A DNA stretch of 64,000 nt from Bacillus spizizenii TU-B-10 (GTDB lineage Bacteria > Bacillota > Bacilli > Bacillales > Bacillaceae), in assembly GCF_000227465.1 (NCBI RefSeq), contig NC_016047.1, forward strand, positions 3,824,857-3,888,856, in the 5' to 3' direction. The notes under the pieces were generated by a model. It did no database searches. It saw nothing but the letters and a program-made list of their open reading frames with translations, and was not told the origin of the DNA. Each line of letters begins with the position of its first letter. Positions within the stretch are counted from its first letter, which is position 1. This document shows, one piece after another, positions 46,501-57,521 of the stretch. A program made the position numbers and the translations under genes.

Positions 46501-47344
46501 GCGCACTGCTCCTCTCCTGCAAATACTCCCGTAGCGCTTCCCGCCAATGGCGAGGGCGAATACCGGCTTCTTCAATGGCCCGATGGCTTAGCACAGAGTA
46601 AGCCGGACGGGGCGTTTTGTTTCCGTATTCTTCAGTCGTGACAGGCAAAATGACTGTGGCCAGTCCGCTTTCTTCCATAATGGCCTTCGCGAATTCATAC
46701 CAGCTGCATATGCCTGAATTGCTGACATGATAGATGCCCGGCGGATGGCTGAACAGCTTGATAACCGCTTCTGCTAAATCCTTCGTATAGGTCGGCGAAC
46801 CCATTTGATCGCTTACAACCCGCAGCTCTTGTTTCGTTTCAGCAAGCCTCAGCATGGTATGAACGAAATTGCTGCCGCCATGTCCGTACACCCACGACGT
46901 TCTGATAATCGTGCTGTCTTTTGTTGCTAATCGAATCAGTTCTTCTCCGAGCTTTTTGCTTTTGCCGTAGATGGTGTTCGGATCGAGGGGATCGTCTTCC
47001 CTGTATGGCTGGGTTCCTTTCCCGTCAAATACATAGTCCGTGCTGATATGAATATATTGAGCGCCGATGCGGGTTGCCTCCAGCGCTGTATAATAAGCGC
47101 CGATTCCGTTAATCGAGTACGCTTTATCAAGTTCTGTCTCGCATTTATCAACCGATGTAAACGCGGCCGTATTGACCACGATATCCGGCTGATAATGGCC
47201 AAACGAATGCCGTACTGAGCGCTGGTCAGCAATGTTCATCATCTTCTTTGTTAACGCAATGACCTCATACCCGGCTTGCTTCAGCTGGCGGCACAGTTCC
47301 AGGCCAAGCTGTCCTCCCGCACCAGTCACCAATACCTTTGTCAA
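46493..47344 (-). CDS. spsK: SpsK, dTDP-4-dehydrorhamnose reductase
   Basis: A 283-residue RmlD-type reductase. The start is TTG 47344 behind AAGGTGATC, just after the spsJ stop; the frame is open upstream without a better site. The Rossmann motif GAGGQLG lies at about 8-14, and the YxxxK catalytic pair is in IYGKSKK. It makes dTDP-L-rhamnose from the 4-keto sugar. In the order spsI-J-K-L it forms a full rhamnose set. Confidence 0.92.
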   Translation of the reverse strand: MTKVLVTGAGGQLGLELCRQLKQAGYEVIALTKKMMNIADQRSVRHSFGHYQPDIVVNTAAFTSVDKCETELDKAYSINGIGAYYTALEATRIGAQYIHISTDYVFDGKGTQPYREDDPLDPNTIYGKSKKLGEELIRLATKDSTIIRTSWVYGHGGSNFVHTMLRLAETKQELRVVSDQMGSPTYTKDLAEAVIKLFSHPPGIYHVSNSGICSWYEFAKAIMEESGLATVILPVTTEEYGNKTPRPAYSVLSHRAIEEAGIRPRHWREALREYLQERSSARD

Positions 47345-47357
47345 TCGGATCACCTTC

Positions 47358-48305
47358 TCATCGGTCATTGTCTGTATACCAGCGAATCGTACGCGCAATG
47401 CCTTCTTCAAACGGCACTTCCTGCCGCCAGCCCAGTTCGTTTTTCAGCTTTGAAGCATTGATCGCATAGCGCCGGTCATGCCCTTTTCGGTCTTCCACGT
47501 GGGCGAACAATTCCTCACAGTCCAGATGCTTCATGATGATGCTCGCCAGCTCTTTATTTGTGCGTTCATTTCCGCCGCCGATGTTATACACCTCGCCGTC
47601 GGTTCCTTTTTCTAAAATCAGCTTGATGGCGCGGCAATGGTCCTCCGCAAACAGCCAGTCTCGGATCTGGAGCCCATCGCCGTACAGCGGAACCGGTAGG
47701 CCTTGCTTCGCATGACGGATAATCGTCGGAATCATTTTTTCGCTGTGCTGGTAGGGGCCGTAATTGTTGCTGCATCGTGTAATAATGGCTGGTAGCTTGT
47801 GGGTTTTTACGTACGATAACACGAGCAAATCAGAGCTTGCTTTGCTGGCTGAGTATGGGTTATTAGGGGAAAGCGGCGTCGTTTCAGTAAATGCGGGATC
47901 ATCCGCTTCTAAATCCCCATACACCTCATCTGTTGAAATATGAATCAGCTTCTTGGCTTTTCCCTGCAAGACCGCTTCCGCCAATCGGTATGTCCCCATG
48001 ACATTCGTGGTGATAAACGGCTCCGCTTGGGAAATGCTTCTGTCCACATGCGATTCCGCAGCAAAATGAATCACACCGTCATAGGTCTCATCAAACGCCC
48101 GGTCGATATCCTCCTGAACGCTGATATCCCCTTTTACAAAGCGAAATCGGCTGTTTTCCTTTAGTTTTTCCATTTCCTCCGGGTGGCTGGCGTACGTTAG
48201 TTTATCTAAAACGGTAATGCGTGCATCCGTTTCCTTCAGCATGAGCTTTGTAAACGTGAGCCCGATGAAGCCGGCTCCGCCCGTAATTAAATATGATTTT
48301 GCCAT
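47358..48305 (-). CDS. spsJ: SpsJ, dTDP-glucose 4,6-dehydratase
   Basis: A 315-residue extended short-chain dehydrogenase (RmlB). The start is ATG 48305, overlapping the spsI stop by one base. It shows GGAGFIG near the N-terminus, [11 protein letters not shown], the catalytic STDEVYGD, and YSASKAS. It converts dTDP-glucose to dTDP-4-keto-6-deoxyglucose. Confidence 0.94.
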   Translation of the reverse strand: MAKSYLITGGAGFIGLTFTKLMLKETDARITVLDKLTYASHPEEMEKLKENSRFRFVKGDISVQEDIDRAFDETYDGVIHFAAESHVDRSISQAEPFITTNVMGTYRLAEAVLQGKAKKLIHISTDEVYGDLEADDPAFTETTPLSPNNPYSASKASSDLLVLSYVKTHKLPAIITRCSNNYGPYQHSEKMIPTIIRHAKQGLPVPLYGDGLQIRDWLFAEDHCRAIKLILEKGTDGEVYNIGGGNERTNKELASIIMKHLDCEELFAHVEDRKGHDRRYAINASKLKNELGWRQEVPFEEGIARTIRWYTDNDR

Positions 48306-49045
48306 CACTTTTCGTCCTGTCCTTTCTGTAAAGCCTGATGTACAAGCTGAGAGGCGAGATGAAGCGATTCGTGAGTTCCGGCATCGACCCACCAGCCTGA
48401 TAACACATCATACGTAAGCTGGCTGTTTTCGATGTATAGATTATTCACATCGGTAATTTCCAGCTCGCCGCGCTTCGACGGTGATATTTGTTCAATATAC
48501 GAAAACACCTCCGCATCATACATATAAATGCCGGTTACACAAAGGTTGGTCGGCGGATGTGCGGGCTTCTCGATAATGGAACGAATCCGCTTGTTTTTCT
48601 CATCAATCTCAGCAATCCCGAAGCGTTCCGGATCATCAACTTCTTTCAGCAGCACCTTTGCTCCTTTTCCCTGCTGTTCAAAACGCTCCGTAAAAGGCTT
48701 TAATGAATCTTCGAATATATTATCACCTAATAATAAAATGAAAGGCTCTTTTTTCGTAAAGCGTTTTGCATAAGACAGACCATCCGAAATGCCCGATGCG
48801 GCAGGCTGGACCTGATAAGTGATTGTGACGCCAAGCTCTTCCCCGTTCCCAAGCAGTTTGAAAAATTGCGGCATATGCTCTTTTTGGCTGATGAGTAAAA
48901 TGTCTTTTATTCCGGCTTCCTCCAGCTTCATAATCGACCAGTAAATCATCGGATACGGGCCTACAGGAAGCAAATGCTTGTTGACGGCTTTCGTTAAGGG
49001 CATAAGGCGTGAGCCGTTTCCTCCGGCTAAAATAACACCTTTCAC
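48305..49045 (-). CDS. spsI: SpsI, glucose-1-phosphate thymidylyltransferase
   Basis: A 246-residue sugar nucleotidyltransferase (RmlA, short form). The N-terminal signature [16 protein letters not shown] carries the nucleotide-binding loop, and the LLLGDNIF metal site and [12 protein letters not shown] follow. It makes dTDP-glucose, the first step to dTDP-rhamnose. It lies 24 bases after the end of spsG. Confidence 0.94.
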   Translation of the reverse strand: MKGVILAGGNGSRLMPLTKAVNKHLLPVGPYPMIYWSIMKLEEAGIKDILLISQKEHMPQFFKLLGNGEELGVTITYQVQPAASGISDGLSYAKRFTKKEPFILLLGDNIFEDSLKPFTERFEQQGKGAKVLLKEVDDPERFGIAEIDEKNKRIRSIIEKPAHPPTNLCVTGIYMYDAEVFSYIEQISPSKRGELEITDVNNLYIENSQLTYDVLSGWWVDAGTHESLHLASQLVHQALQKGQDEK

Positions 49046-49069
49046 ATTAACACTTCCTTACATGCATTT

Positions 49070-50089
49070 TTATGCCTTTTGATCATACAAATCTAAAAGA
49101 ATAGCTGATACCCGTTTGATGCCTTTGCCATCCACGAGCAGCCTTCCTCCTTTGTGCAATGAAAGGCGAAGAGGATAGCTGCTGATGATTCGTGACATCT
49201 GATAGATAAGCGTCTCATCCGATACAAGCTCTCCCAAGCCAAGATCAAGAGCGGCGCCTAGCTCAGCGAATGTTTTGGCTGTTGCCGTTTGGTGCTCAAC
49301 CTGAGAAAGGACGAGGCACGGCACGCCGATGCAAATGGCTTCGTACAGGGAGATGCCGCCGGCGACAATGGCTGCATCCGCTTGTTTCATCATACCCGCC
49401 ATATCATTTGTTTGCCCGATCACCGTGTACTGCGGCTTCTTTTGAATCTGCCTTCGGACCGCCTCTTGGTGCGGTGAAGCGCTCCCCATCACAAACATCA
49501 TGTTTTTGTCTTTCATGGCGGGGACTTGGTCGGCTGCAGCCAGCACTTTAAAAACAAGCTGCTTCGGATCACTTCCTCCTAATGCAACAACGATATTGCG
49601 GCATTTTTTCTTAAGTGTGTAATCATTTCTTGCGGCTCGGAAGGCGGGGTGAAGAATAAGATAATCCGGCCCTTCATAGATGCGGGTGTTTCCCTGATCG
49701 TACACCCTGCTTTTGATATCGCCGTAAATTCCGTTGATGACTGCGTCACTTTGATGAATCGCTTTGGCGTTTTTCTCTTCAAAAAGTACAATTTTTGCAT
49801 CTGTTTCCGCCTTTATTTTCTTTAACAGCTCAACAGGTGCGCCGAGAATATCAAACAAAACCAGATCAAGTTTCTTGCTTTTTATTTCCCGGAGAATAAA
49901 TTCGTGCTGCTGCAGCTCCGGCTTTACGATGACATGCCAATGCTCTTCATGAAGAAATGGTTCAGACTCCTGATTCGTATAAAACGTAATCAAGCAGCAC
50001 TGTTTGAGTTCATCCGCAAGTCTCTTCATCCGGACAACATGGCCCATTCCCTTTTCATAACCCCCGTCTGCGACAATCCCAATATGCAT
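49070..50089 (-). CDS. spsG: SpsG, PseG-like glycosyltransferase/hydrolase
   Basis: A 339-residue GT-B-fold protein similar to PseG, which strips UDP from UDP-2,4-diacetamido sugars in nonulosonic acid synthesis. The N-terminal segment GIVADGGYEKGMGHVVRM has the expected Gly/His pattern (GxGH), and the C-terminal half has VALGGSDPK and AIVAGGISLYEAI. The genes spsC-D-E-F-G together resemble a pseudaminic/legionaminic-type route. It starts 2 bases after spsF. Confidence 0.9.
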   Translation of the reverse strand: MHIGIVADGGYEKGMGHVVRMKRLADELKQCCLITFYTNQESEPFLHEEHWHVIVKPELQQHEFILREIKSKKLDLVLFDILGAPVELLKKIKAETDAKIVLFEEKNAKAIHQSDAVINGIYGDIKSRVYDQGNTRIYEGPDYLILHPAFRAARNDYTLKKKCRNIVVALGGSDPKQLVFKVLAAADQVPAMKDKNMMFVMGSASPHQEAVRRQIQKKPQYTVIGQTNDMAGMMKQADAAIVAGGISLYEAICIGVPCLVLSQVEHQTATAKTFAELGAALDLGLGELVSDETLIYQMSRIISSYPLRLSLHKGGRLLVDGKGIKRVSAILLDLYDQKA

Positions 50090-50091
50090 GG

Positions 50092-50814
50092 CTATTCAGC
50101 CTCTCGTTCGTTTGCCGCACCAAGGTTCCGGTTCAGCAGACTTATGAGCTCTGAGGCGGATATATCTGGGCGCTCGCCTGCTTTTTGATAAAGAGCCTTT
50201 ATCGATTCATAGTCTTCCTTTGTGTCAATGGTCAGCCGGTATTGAGGGCCGCGAAATTGTTCCGGCGCCTCTAAAAATTGAACGTGATAAAGATCTGGAT
50301 GATCCCTTATATATAACGTGACATGCTCCTGATATTGATCCCCCAACGCCTGAATCCGGCTGATGTCTGTTAACAGCTTGGCGCTGACCGCTTCGCCGCA
50401 AATCCCTAACGGGGTATTCAGGATATACGTATAATCCGCTCCTTGATCAAGATGCGCCTTAATCATCATATCGAGCAGCTCTGGATCAACAAACGGATTT
50501 TCACCTGTTAACCGGATGACAACTGTCGGTTTGACAGCCTCAATGACCTTCACAAACCTGTCGAGAACACGTTCCTCACTGCCGCGAAAAACGCGAAAGC
50601 CATGTTTAACACAGTGCGCCTCTAATATGTCGTCAGTTTCTTTATCAGACGTGGCGATGACAAGATTATCCCGATCCTTTTGATAAAAGGCGCTTTGCCG
50701 GACGCGGTGAACGATCATATCGAGTAAGCGATTGGATCCGAGCCGACGCAGCACTTTTCCCGGAAGCCGTGTTGACCCCATTCTGGCTTGAATGATAAAG
50801 AGAATGTCATTCAT
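50092..50814 (-). CDS. spsF: SpsF, CMP-nonulosonate cytidylyltransferase-like
   Basis: A 240-residue nucleotidyltransferase with the N-terminal RMGSTRLPGKVL loop and the RLTGENPFVDP metal-binding segment of the PseF/NeuA-like group. It likely activates the acid sugar made by SpsE with CTP. It overlaps the spsE stop by 8 bases. Confidence 0.9.
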   Translation of the reverse strand: MNDILFIIQARMGSTRLPGKVLRRLGSNRLLDMIVHRVRQSAFYQKDRDNLVIATSDKETDDILEAHCVKHGFRVFRGSEERVLDRFVKVIEAVKPTVVIRLTGENPFVDPELLDMMIKAHLDQGADYTYILNTPLGICGEAVSAKLLTDISRIQALGDQYQEHVTLYIRDHPDLYHVQFLEAPEQFRGPQYRLTIDTKEDYESIKALYQKAGERPDISASELISLLNRNLGAANEREAE

Positions 50815-51928
50815 GAAACGGGCTGTCCTTCACTAAAATGTCATCCCAGACAATGCCTGTGTCGGCCGGAATGTCTCTTACAGCCCGAACGCCGCAAGTC
50901 AGCAGCTCAAAAAATCTCGGGTGCATCCCCTGCGGCTTTTGCCCGGGGCGAAGCACTGCGATATTGTCTTCACTAAAAGCTTCACCTTTTTGAATCGGAG
51001 CCGTTGTAAAAATCCCTCTGTATGCAAAATTTCGGATTTCTCCTTCGATGGCGGTCGTTGTTTTGTATGAACTGCCAAGCAGTTTTTCAGAGACCGGCTT
51101 CCTGATTCCTTGTTTCATCTCAGCCTCGGTTTTCCTGATGCTTTCGACCATTTCTTTCAATTCGTCCGGATTTAACGCAAACGAGTGGTCGGCGCCCGGC
51201 AGGTTTTTATCGATCGTAAAATGTTTTTCTATCAGTCTTGCTCCGAGCTGAACCGCGGCACACGGCGCTTCTGTCGGATGCTCGCTATGATCGGAGAAGC
51301 CGATCACCGCATCAGGAAAAGCGGCGGCAAGCATCGGAATGACGCTGAGGTTGCTGTACTCCGGCGGCGCAGGGTATTTCGCCACACAATGCATAATGGC
51401 AATTTGATCATTGCCTTCTGTCCTGATGGTGCTCCAAGCTTCGTGAATATCAGAAATCTCCGCTCCGGCTGTTGAAAATATCATCGGCCTGTTCATACGG
51501 GCGACATATTTGAGCAGCGGAAGATGGTTAATTTCATAGGATGCGATTTTAAAAGCGCTCGGCGAGGTGGAATGAAGCAGGTCGGCTGACCCTTCGTCAC
51601 ATACTGTGCTTAAAAAAATTACCTGCTTTTCTCGGCAGTAATCCAATAGCGGAGAAATCCAATCAGCTGGCATTTCCATTGATTGAACCAAAGAAAAAAT
51701 AGAGACGTCCTTACCCGCCGCTGTTTTGTACAAACCAGGATCTTTCTGGTACATCTTATCAGCCTGGAACATTTGAAATTTCACGGCATCCGCTCCAGCT
51801 TCCGCCGCTGCATCAATCAGCGCAAAGGCCTGATCAAGCTTTCCATCATGATTAATTCCTGCCTCGGCGATAATAAATACAGGCGCGTCTTTGCCTACAG
51901 TTTTATTCGCGATCTGAAACTCTGCCAT
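50807..51928 (-). CDS. spsE: SpsE, NeuB-type nonulosonic acid synthase
   Basis: A 373-residue protein with an N-terminal NeuB TIM barrel (IIAEAGINHDGKLDQA, KFQMFQADKM, GFSDHSEHPTEAP) and a C-terminal SAF antifreeze-like domain from about 310. It condenses a 6-carbon acetamido sugar with phosphoenolpyruvate. The start is ATG 51928 behind AAGGAGGCG, sharing one base with the spsD stop. Confidence 0.93.
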   Translation of the reverse strand: MAEFQIANKTVGKDAPVFIIAEAGINHDGKLDQAFALIDAAAEAGADAVKFQMFQADKMYQKDPGLYKTAAGKDVSIFSLVQSMEMPADWISPLLDYCREKQVIFLSTVCDEGSADLLHSTSPSAFKIASYEINHLPLLKYVARMNRPMIFSTAGAEISDIHEAWSTIRTEGNDQIAIMHCVAKYPAPPEYSNLSVIPMLAAAFPDAVIGFSDHSEHPTEAPCAAVQLGARLIEKHFTIDKNLPGADHSFALNPDELKEMVESIRKTEAEMKQGIRKPVSEKLLGSSYKTTTAIEGEIRNFAYRGIFTTAPIQKGEAFSEDNIAVLRPGQKPQGMHPRFFELLTCGVRAVRDIPADTGIVWDDILVKDSPFHE

Positions 51929-52797
51929 TATTTCGCCTCCTTGCCCGGCCAAATATGATAATAATAGTATGATTGTTCAGCGGTGAAGCCCATTCTTTCA
52001 TAAAGGCGGATCGCCCTTACATTGTGAAGCTGCGTCCCCGCTGTTACCGTTTTATGCTTCTGTGTCTCCGGTTGTTCTATGAGATTCGCCAATAAATGAA
52101 ACGCGATACGTTTTCCTTCAAACCCCGGCTTTACAGCCATCAAATCGAGAATACATTCATCGTCTCTTGATAAGCCCTGAAGATAGCCGATGACCTCGCC
52201 ATTATGCTTAGCGGCAATATTTATAGCCGCCCTTCCATTCAGGTTGTTTCGTGTCCACTCCTGAAAAATTTTGTTTGCTGCTTCACGGCTGAGATGAGGA
52301 TCTTGAAAATATCTGCTTTTTGTAAACGAGTCTCGGGCCAGCTCACATATCGCTTCTGTGTCTCCAGGCTCAGGCGGGCCCAGTTCAAAAAACGGCGCTG
52401 TTTTGTCATAAAAAGACGGGGGCTTCGCCAGCTTCAGCAAACTGCCGACAAAGTAAGAGGATGGCTGCTGCTGTATCACATGCGCCGCTCCGATATCTTC
52501 AGCCGGAACACGAACAAAGATAAAATCCGTTTCATCCATTTGGCGTACAGAATAAAAAGCTTCAAACAGCCTCTTCAACTGCCCGGCGCTGTTTGCCGCA
52601 AGAAGTTTGACGTTCATGACTTTCTTCTGAAGCATCTGGCTTTCCCACAGAGAATCTTCGTAAAGCAAGACGCCTTGGAGCCTGCTGTTTTCAAAAAGGC
52701 CGAGGGAGAATTGATACGGAACGTCCAATGTAAGCTGCCTGCTTTGGAGAAGACTCTCAATCGCTTCTTTGGAGACATTTTCTTTTACCGTGTACAC
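51928..52797 (-). CDS. spsD: SpsD, GNAT-type N-acetyltransferase
   Basis: A 289-residue protein whose C-terminal half is a GNAT acetyltransferase: the acetyl-CoA loop region reads LMAVKPGFEGKRIAFHLL, followed by TAGTQLHNVRAIRLYERMGF. The N-terminal half is a second, degenerate domain. By position it should acetylate the amino sugar made by SpsC. It starts at GTG 52797, one base after spsC. Confidence 0.9.
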   Translation of the reverse strand: MYTVKENVSKEAIESLLQSRQLTLDVPYQFSLGLFENSRLQGVLLYEDSLWESQMLQKKVMNVKLLAANSAGQLKRLFEAFYSVRQMDETDFIFVRVPAEDIGAAHVIQQQPSSYFVGSLLKLAKPPSFYDKTAPFFELGPPEPGDTEAICELARDSFTKSRYFQDPHLSREAANKIFQEWTRNNLNGRAAINIAAKHNGEVIGYLQGLSRDDECILDLMAVKPGFEGKRIAFHLLANLIEQPETQKHKTVTAGTQLHNVRAIRLYERMGFTAEQSYYYYHIWPGKEAK

Positions 52798-52798
52798 T

Positions 52799-53968
52799 TT
52801 AACCAGCCCCTTTTACGATATCCCGCACAGCGTCAATGACATCATCTACATCCTCGTCAGACATTAATGGATAGAGCGGGAGTGACAGGGTTCGTTTATA
52901 GTAATTCATGGCGATCGGGAAGTCCGCTTCCTTAAACCCGAATTGCTTTTGATAATACGGATGGGTGTGTACCGGGATAAAATGAACGCTTGTGCCGATA
53001 TTGTATTCATCCTTTAAAGCCGTAATCATTTCGCCGCGCGTGACACCGGCCTGTTTTTCATCAACTTGCAAAACATATAAATGCCAGGCGTGCCTTCCGT
53101 CATCATGAACAAACGGCGTGATCAGCCCCGGAATCTGCTGAAAAGCGGCTTGGTAGCGGCCGGCAATCTCTTCTCTCCGTTTCTGCATATCATCTAACCG
53201 TTTCAGCTGATGAAGACCGAGAGCCGCCTGCAAATCAAACATGTTCATCTTATAGCCGGGCGATTCGACTTCATAATACCAGCTGCCATTTGAAGAATAA
53301 CGGTTCCATGCGGCTTTGCTCATGCCGTGAAGGCTCAGCACCCGGATGTTATCGGCAAGCTCCTCATCGTCTGTCGTCAGCATGCCGCCTTCGCCTGTCG
53401 CCAGGTTTTTAGTGGCATAAAAGCTGAATGCCGTCGCGTCCCCGATAGAACCGATCATTCTTTGCTTATAAGTCGTATACACCGCATGTGCTGCATCCTC
53501 CAGCACGAATAAGCCATGCTTTTGGGCAATTGCCAATATCGCATCCATATCACAGGACTGCCCGCCGAAGTGGACGGGTACAACTGCTTTCGTTTGCGGT
53601 GTGACGGCCGCCTCAAGCTTTGCCGGGTCAATATTGAGCGTGTTTTCGTCAATGTCCGCAAACACAGGGGTCGCTCCTGTATGAATAATCGTATTGGCGG
53701 TCGAGCTGAACGTAAGCGGAGAGGTAATGACCTCGTCACCCGGCCCGATCCCTTTTGCTTTCAAAGCCAAAAATAAAGCAGCGGTACATGAATTCAGCGC
53801 CACGGCGTGCTTTGCCCCGACAAACGCAGCAAACTCTTTTTCAAACTGCTGAACCTTCGGGCCTTTGGAGAGCCATCCCGATTCAAGCGTATCTGTAACC
53901 TCCTGAATTTCTTCCTTGCCGATTAACGGCAATGAGTAAGGAAGAAAATGATTTCTCTTTTGCACCAT
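52799..53968 (-). CDS. spsC: SpsC, DegT/DnrJ/EryC1-family sugar aminotransferase
   Basis: A 389-residue PLP sugar aminotransferase (PseC-like). The PLP Lys is in FSFYATKNLATGEGGM, with HFGGQSCDMD and LEDAAHA upstream. It converts a 4-keto sugar nucleotide into a 4-amino sugar. It begins behind AGGAGCGC and lies 21 bases after spsB. Confidence 0.93.
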   Translation of the reverse strand: MVQKRNHFLPYSLPLIGKEEIQEVTDTLESGWLSKGPKVQQFEKEFAAFVGAKHAVALNSCTAALFLALKAKGIGPGDEVITSPLTFSSTANTIIHTGATPVFADIDENTLNIDPAKLEAAVTPQTKAVVPVHFGGQSCDMDAILAIAQKHGLFVLEDAAHAVYTTYKQRMIGSIGDATAFSFYATKNLATGEGGMLTTDDEELADNIRVLSLHGMSKAAWNRYSSNGSWYYEVESPGYKMNMFDLQAALGLHQLKRLDDMQKRREEIAGRYQAAFQQIPGLITPFVHDDGRHAWHLYVLQVDEKQAGVTRGEMITALKDEYNIGTSVHFIPVHTHPYYQKQFGFKEADFPIAMNYYKRTLSLPLYPLMSDEDVDDVIDAVRDIVKGAG

Positions 53969-53989
53969 TTTCTTTGCGCTCCTATCATT

Positions 53990-55414
53990 TTATTCAGTAT
54001 CTTCCCGCCTGTAATCAACCCCTGTTTTGGCTTTCAGTACCGAAAATAAAGCGTTTGTTGATTCTGCCACCGGATAATTAGCAGCTGTGAATGCCATACG
54101 CGCCTCTTCTGCTTTTTGATGCACGGCGGGACTTCGAAGAACCTCAATCAAGGTGCGCGCCAGTTCATCCGGCTGATCAAACATAAAATCGCCAAGAGAC
54201 TCATAATACGGATACGAGCGGTTTCCGGATGATTTCCCGATCAGCACAGGCTTTTGAAACAGCATGGCTTCAAGTCCGACTGTTGAGGTTTGCGTCACTG
54301 CCGCGTCAGCATACGGCAGCAAATCATACAGATCCAGCTCCTTTTTGATGACTCTGCATGCGTTATGTTTTTTCGCCGCAGCGTGATATAGATCCAGCTT
54401 GTTTTTTCCGATTTCCCAAGGATGAGGTTTAATGATAATTTGCAGCTGTTTCTGATCAGAAAGCCCTTCTAGCACACCTGAATAAAAATCTTCTGAAAAG
54501 GGCTGGGTCGCAATGAGCACGATTTTTTTAGATGGATGAAAAGCAAGTTTTCGATAGAATGTGGACATGTCCATAGGGGTTCTGTTAAAAATCTGATCGA
54601 AGCGGGGATGTCCCGTTACGAGAATCTGCTCAGGTTTACAGCCTTTTCGTTTGAACCACTCCGCTTCATACGCACCAAAAACAGCTTGATAGGTTGTAAA
54701 AACAGGAATGAAGGCTTCATCTCCCATCAATGCGCCATGCTGAAGGCAAATGCTGACGGCCCCTTTTCTTCGACACATGAGAGCGAGCACCCTGCTGTAA
54801 ATATCTTCTGCCGTTCCGACGACAACGGCCGAAATCTTCTCCTGCTCAAACAGCGTATCAACCGTATCAATGGCTTCCATAAATAAAGGAATATCTTTAT
54901 AAAGCCGGTCGCGAAATGCTTGATCACCGAATGCCGGGTGGTCTTCAAAAGGGGCGAGAATCGAACAGGCTGTTTCGAGATACGGCTTCGGATCGCCTTT
55001 TTGGCATGATTCGGCAATCTCACGCTTGCTAATCACAGGCAGATCACAATAATGCGGCAAACTCCATCTGGCCAAAACAGCCGTTTTTTCAGGGTCAAAT
55101 TGATAGTAATTTTCGTTTGAAAAACGCAGGTAATCAAAGTGCAAAATGACTTTCCCCTTAACAGGTTCATCGTTTGTTTTGACTATATTTTTAATTTTTT
55201 CTTCAAAAAACGGCTGAATCTGCCCTTCATCGATATGCTGATCCACCGGTCCGAATAACTCCGGTTCTTCTTCCATCATCACCCTTAGCTCAGGGCTGAT
55301 GTATTGATAAAAATTACTGATAAGCCCAAGCGGAATCCCCTTGTAGCGAAGTCTGTCAAAAAGCTCCACATACTTCCGGTACAGCACCCAATAGTTGCTT
55401 AAATAGGCCGACAA
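53990..55414 (-). CDS. spsB: SpsB, capsule-type glycerol/sugar phosphotransferase
   Basis: A 474-residue protein set to start at TTG 55414 behind GGGGTGAG; an ATG at 55432 lacks a good site. The C-terminal half is of the GT-B CDP-glycerol glycerophosphotransferase-like class: [19 protein letters not shown] and [19 protein letters not shown]. It probably polymerises or transfers a unit of the spore polysaccharide. It overlaps or abuts the spsA stop depending on the start. Confidence 0.85.
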   Translation of the reverse strand: MSAYLSNYWVLYRKYVELFDRLRYKGIPLGLISNFYQYISPELRVMMEEEPELFGPVDQHIDEGQIQPFFEEKIKNIVKTNDEPVKGKVILHFDYLRFSNENYYQFDPEKTAVLARWSLPHYCDLPVISKREIAESCQKGDPKPYLETACSILAPFEDHPAFGDQAFRDRLYKDIPLFMEAIDTVDTLFEQEKISAVVVGTAEDIYSRVLALMCRRKGAVSICLQHGALMGDEAFIPVFTTYQAVFGAYEAEWFKRKGCKPEQILVTGHPRFDQIFNRTPMDMSTFYRKLAFHPSKKIVLIATQPFSEDFYSGVLEGLSDQKQLQIIIKPHPWEIGKNKLDLYHAAAKKHNACRVIKKELDLYDLLPYADAAVTQTSTVGLEAMLFQKPVLIGKSSGNRSYPYYESLGDFMFDQPDELARTLIEVLRSPAVHQKAEEARMAFTAANYPVAESTNALFSVLKAKTGVDYRREDTE

Positions 55415-55418
55415 GCTC

Positions 55419-56192
<774 letters not shown>

Positions 56193-56232
56193 CTACACCT
56201 CCTTCTTGAAACTTCACACCTGAAACTAACGT

Positions 56233-56262
56233 TATCTTATGTTGCTTATGCGCAAGTTGCGC
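56233..56262 (-). promoter_or_regulatory. Sigma-K-like promoter of the sps operon
   Basis: On the minus strand, CATAAGATA (56233-56241) fits the -10 pattern CATANNNTA. An AC -35 element lies about 14 bases upstream, inside the palindrome GCGCAAGTTGCGC (56250-56262). The sps genes are known sigma-K/GerE mother-cell genes. Confidence 0.6.
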
Positions 56263-56310
56263 TAGGGATACAAACCAATATGCAAAAAGTTTGTGTATGT
56301 CTACGAAAAA

Positions 56311-56355
56311 CAGCAGCTGCCCAGATCAAAATCTGTGCCGTCTGCTGCTCTTTTT
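56311..56355. terminator. Bidirectional hairpin between divergent spsA and gerQ
   Basis: An AGCAGC...GCTGCT stem with an AGAT-caaa-ATCT tip, preceded by five A and followed by five T. It stands upstream of both genes, so it cannot end either. It may separate the two promoters or end a small RNA. The rest of the gap 56190-56508 holds the two promoter regions and no further gene that I can see. Confidence 0.55.
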
Positions 56356-56508
56356 CCGCATATTCCAAGCATCAGCCTCATAAGGTGAAAGAGATAAAAA
56401 TCGCACCAGCGACTAAGATCGTTTTCCATCGGAGGTGAGTCATCGCGGAGCGTTCATCTATACATCCGGAACATGTTTTGATTGGTTTTCATAAAAAGGA
56501 GGAACGAT

Positions 56509-57045
56509 ATGAAACCGAAAAAAAATCAATATCAGCAAATGCAGGGATTTGATAATATGCAGGGGTATCAGCCTCAGTACGGTGCCAATCCGTACCCGCA
56601 GCAAGGCCAAGGCGGACAAATGCAGATGATGGGGATGCAGCCAATGATGCCAATGCAGCAGGGGCAGCAAGGACAGCAGGGCTTCGGCTTCCCGGGCCAG
56701 CAGCAGGGCGGCGGGTTTCAAATCCCATCGGGGCCGACACCGTCAGCGCCGGGCCAAAGCGTTCCCGGCATGCTGCCTGTTGAGGAATCTTACATTGAGA
56801 ATATTTTGCGCCTGAACCGGGGAAAAACGGCTACCATTTATATGACATTTGAAAACAGCAAGGAATGGGGCTCGAAGATCTTTCGCGGCGTCATCGAGGC
56901 TGCGGGCCGGGATCACATTATCCTCAGCGACCCGAAATCAGGAACACGCTACCTGCTCCTGACAATCTACCTCGATTACATTACATTTGATGAAGAAATT
57001 GCGTATACGTATCCATACTCCATGTCGTCCTATTCGCCAAGATAA
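56509..57045 (+). CDS. gerQ: GerQ, spore coat protein needed for CwlJ
   Basis: A 178-residue protein starting at ATG 56509 behind AAAGGAGG. The first 90 residues are Gln/Gly/Met/Pro-rich (repeats of QQGQ and MQPMMPMQQ types). The C-terminal ~90 form a compact domain (NILRLNRGKTATIYMTF onward). GerQ holds the cortex hydrolase CwlJ in the spore coat and is cross-linked by the coat transglutaminase Tgl through its Lys residues. It is expressed in the mother cell and is followed by a shared terminator. Confidence 0.95.
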   Translation: MKPKKNQYQQMQGFDNMQGYQPQYGANPYPQQGQGGQMQMMGMQPMMPMQQGQQGQQGFGFPGQQQGGGFQIPSGPTPSAPGQSVPGMLPVEESYIENILRLNRGKTATIYMTFENSKEWGSKIFRGVIEAAGRDHIILSDPKSGTRYLLLTIYLDYITFDEEIAYTYPYSMSSYSPR

Positions 57046-57047
57046 AG

Positions 57048-57086
57048 AAAAAGCCAATCACTCATATCATGAGGATTGGCTTTTTT
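57048..57086. terminator. Bidirectional terminator between gerQ and ywdK
   Basis: AAGCCAATC / GATTGGCTT with an inner CTCATatCATGAG helix and a T6 run. Confidence 0.85.
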
Positions 57087-57088
57087 GT

Positions 57089-57460
57089 TTATAGATATTT
57101 GACGGCTGCGACAACGATCATAATCCAAGAAATAATAAACGCCACACCGCCGAGCGGGGTAATCGCCCCAAGAATGGAGACTTGCGTCACACTGAGAATA
57201 TATAAGCTTCCGGAAAACAGCACAATTCCCGCGAACATCAGCCAGCCGGCTGTCGTGACACTGCCGATGCCGGATAATTTATCGGCGAGAAACGCGACAA
57301 CGAAAAGCCCAAGGGCGTGATACATATGATACTGGACGCCTGTGTGCCACACCTGAAGATATTTATCAGGAATTTTCCCTTCTAATCCGTGAGCGCCAAA
57401 TGCCCCAAGTCCCACGGCAAGCAGAGCGTTAATAGCCCCTAATATGATAAACACTTTCAT
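57089..57460 (-). CDS. ywdK: DUF423 membrane protein YwdK
   Basis: A 123-residue protein with four membrane segments and the family start [23 protein letters not shown]423 proteins are small conserved membrane proteins of unknown role. It lies 61 bases downstream of ywdJ and convergent with gerQ. Confidence 0.9.
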   Translation of the reverse strand: MKVFIILGAINALLAVGLGAFGAHGLEGKIPDKYLQVWHTGVQYHMYHALGLFVVAFLADKLSGIGSVTTAGWLMFAGIVLFSGSLYILSVTQVSILGAITPLGGVAFIISWIMIVVAAVKYL

Positions 57461-57521
57461 CTATCTCTCCCGCCTTTTCGTTAAACTCATATCATTTATC
57501 TTATCGCACCTGAACCAAAAT

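Noticed and set aside
52204-52839. 211-codon open frame on the plus strand opposite spsD
   Set aside because: It is an antisense shadow of a GNAT gene within a tight operon; no ribosome site and no family resemblance.
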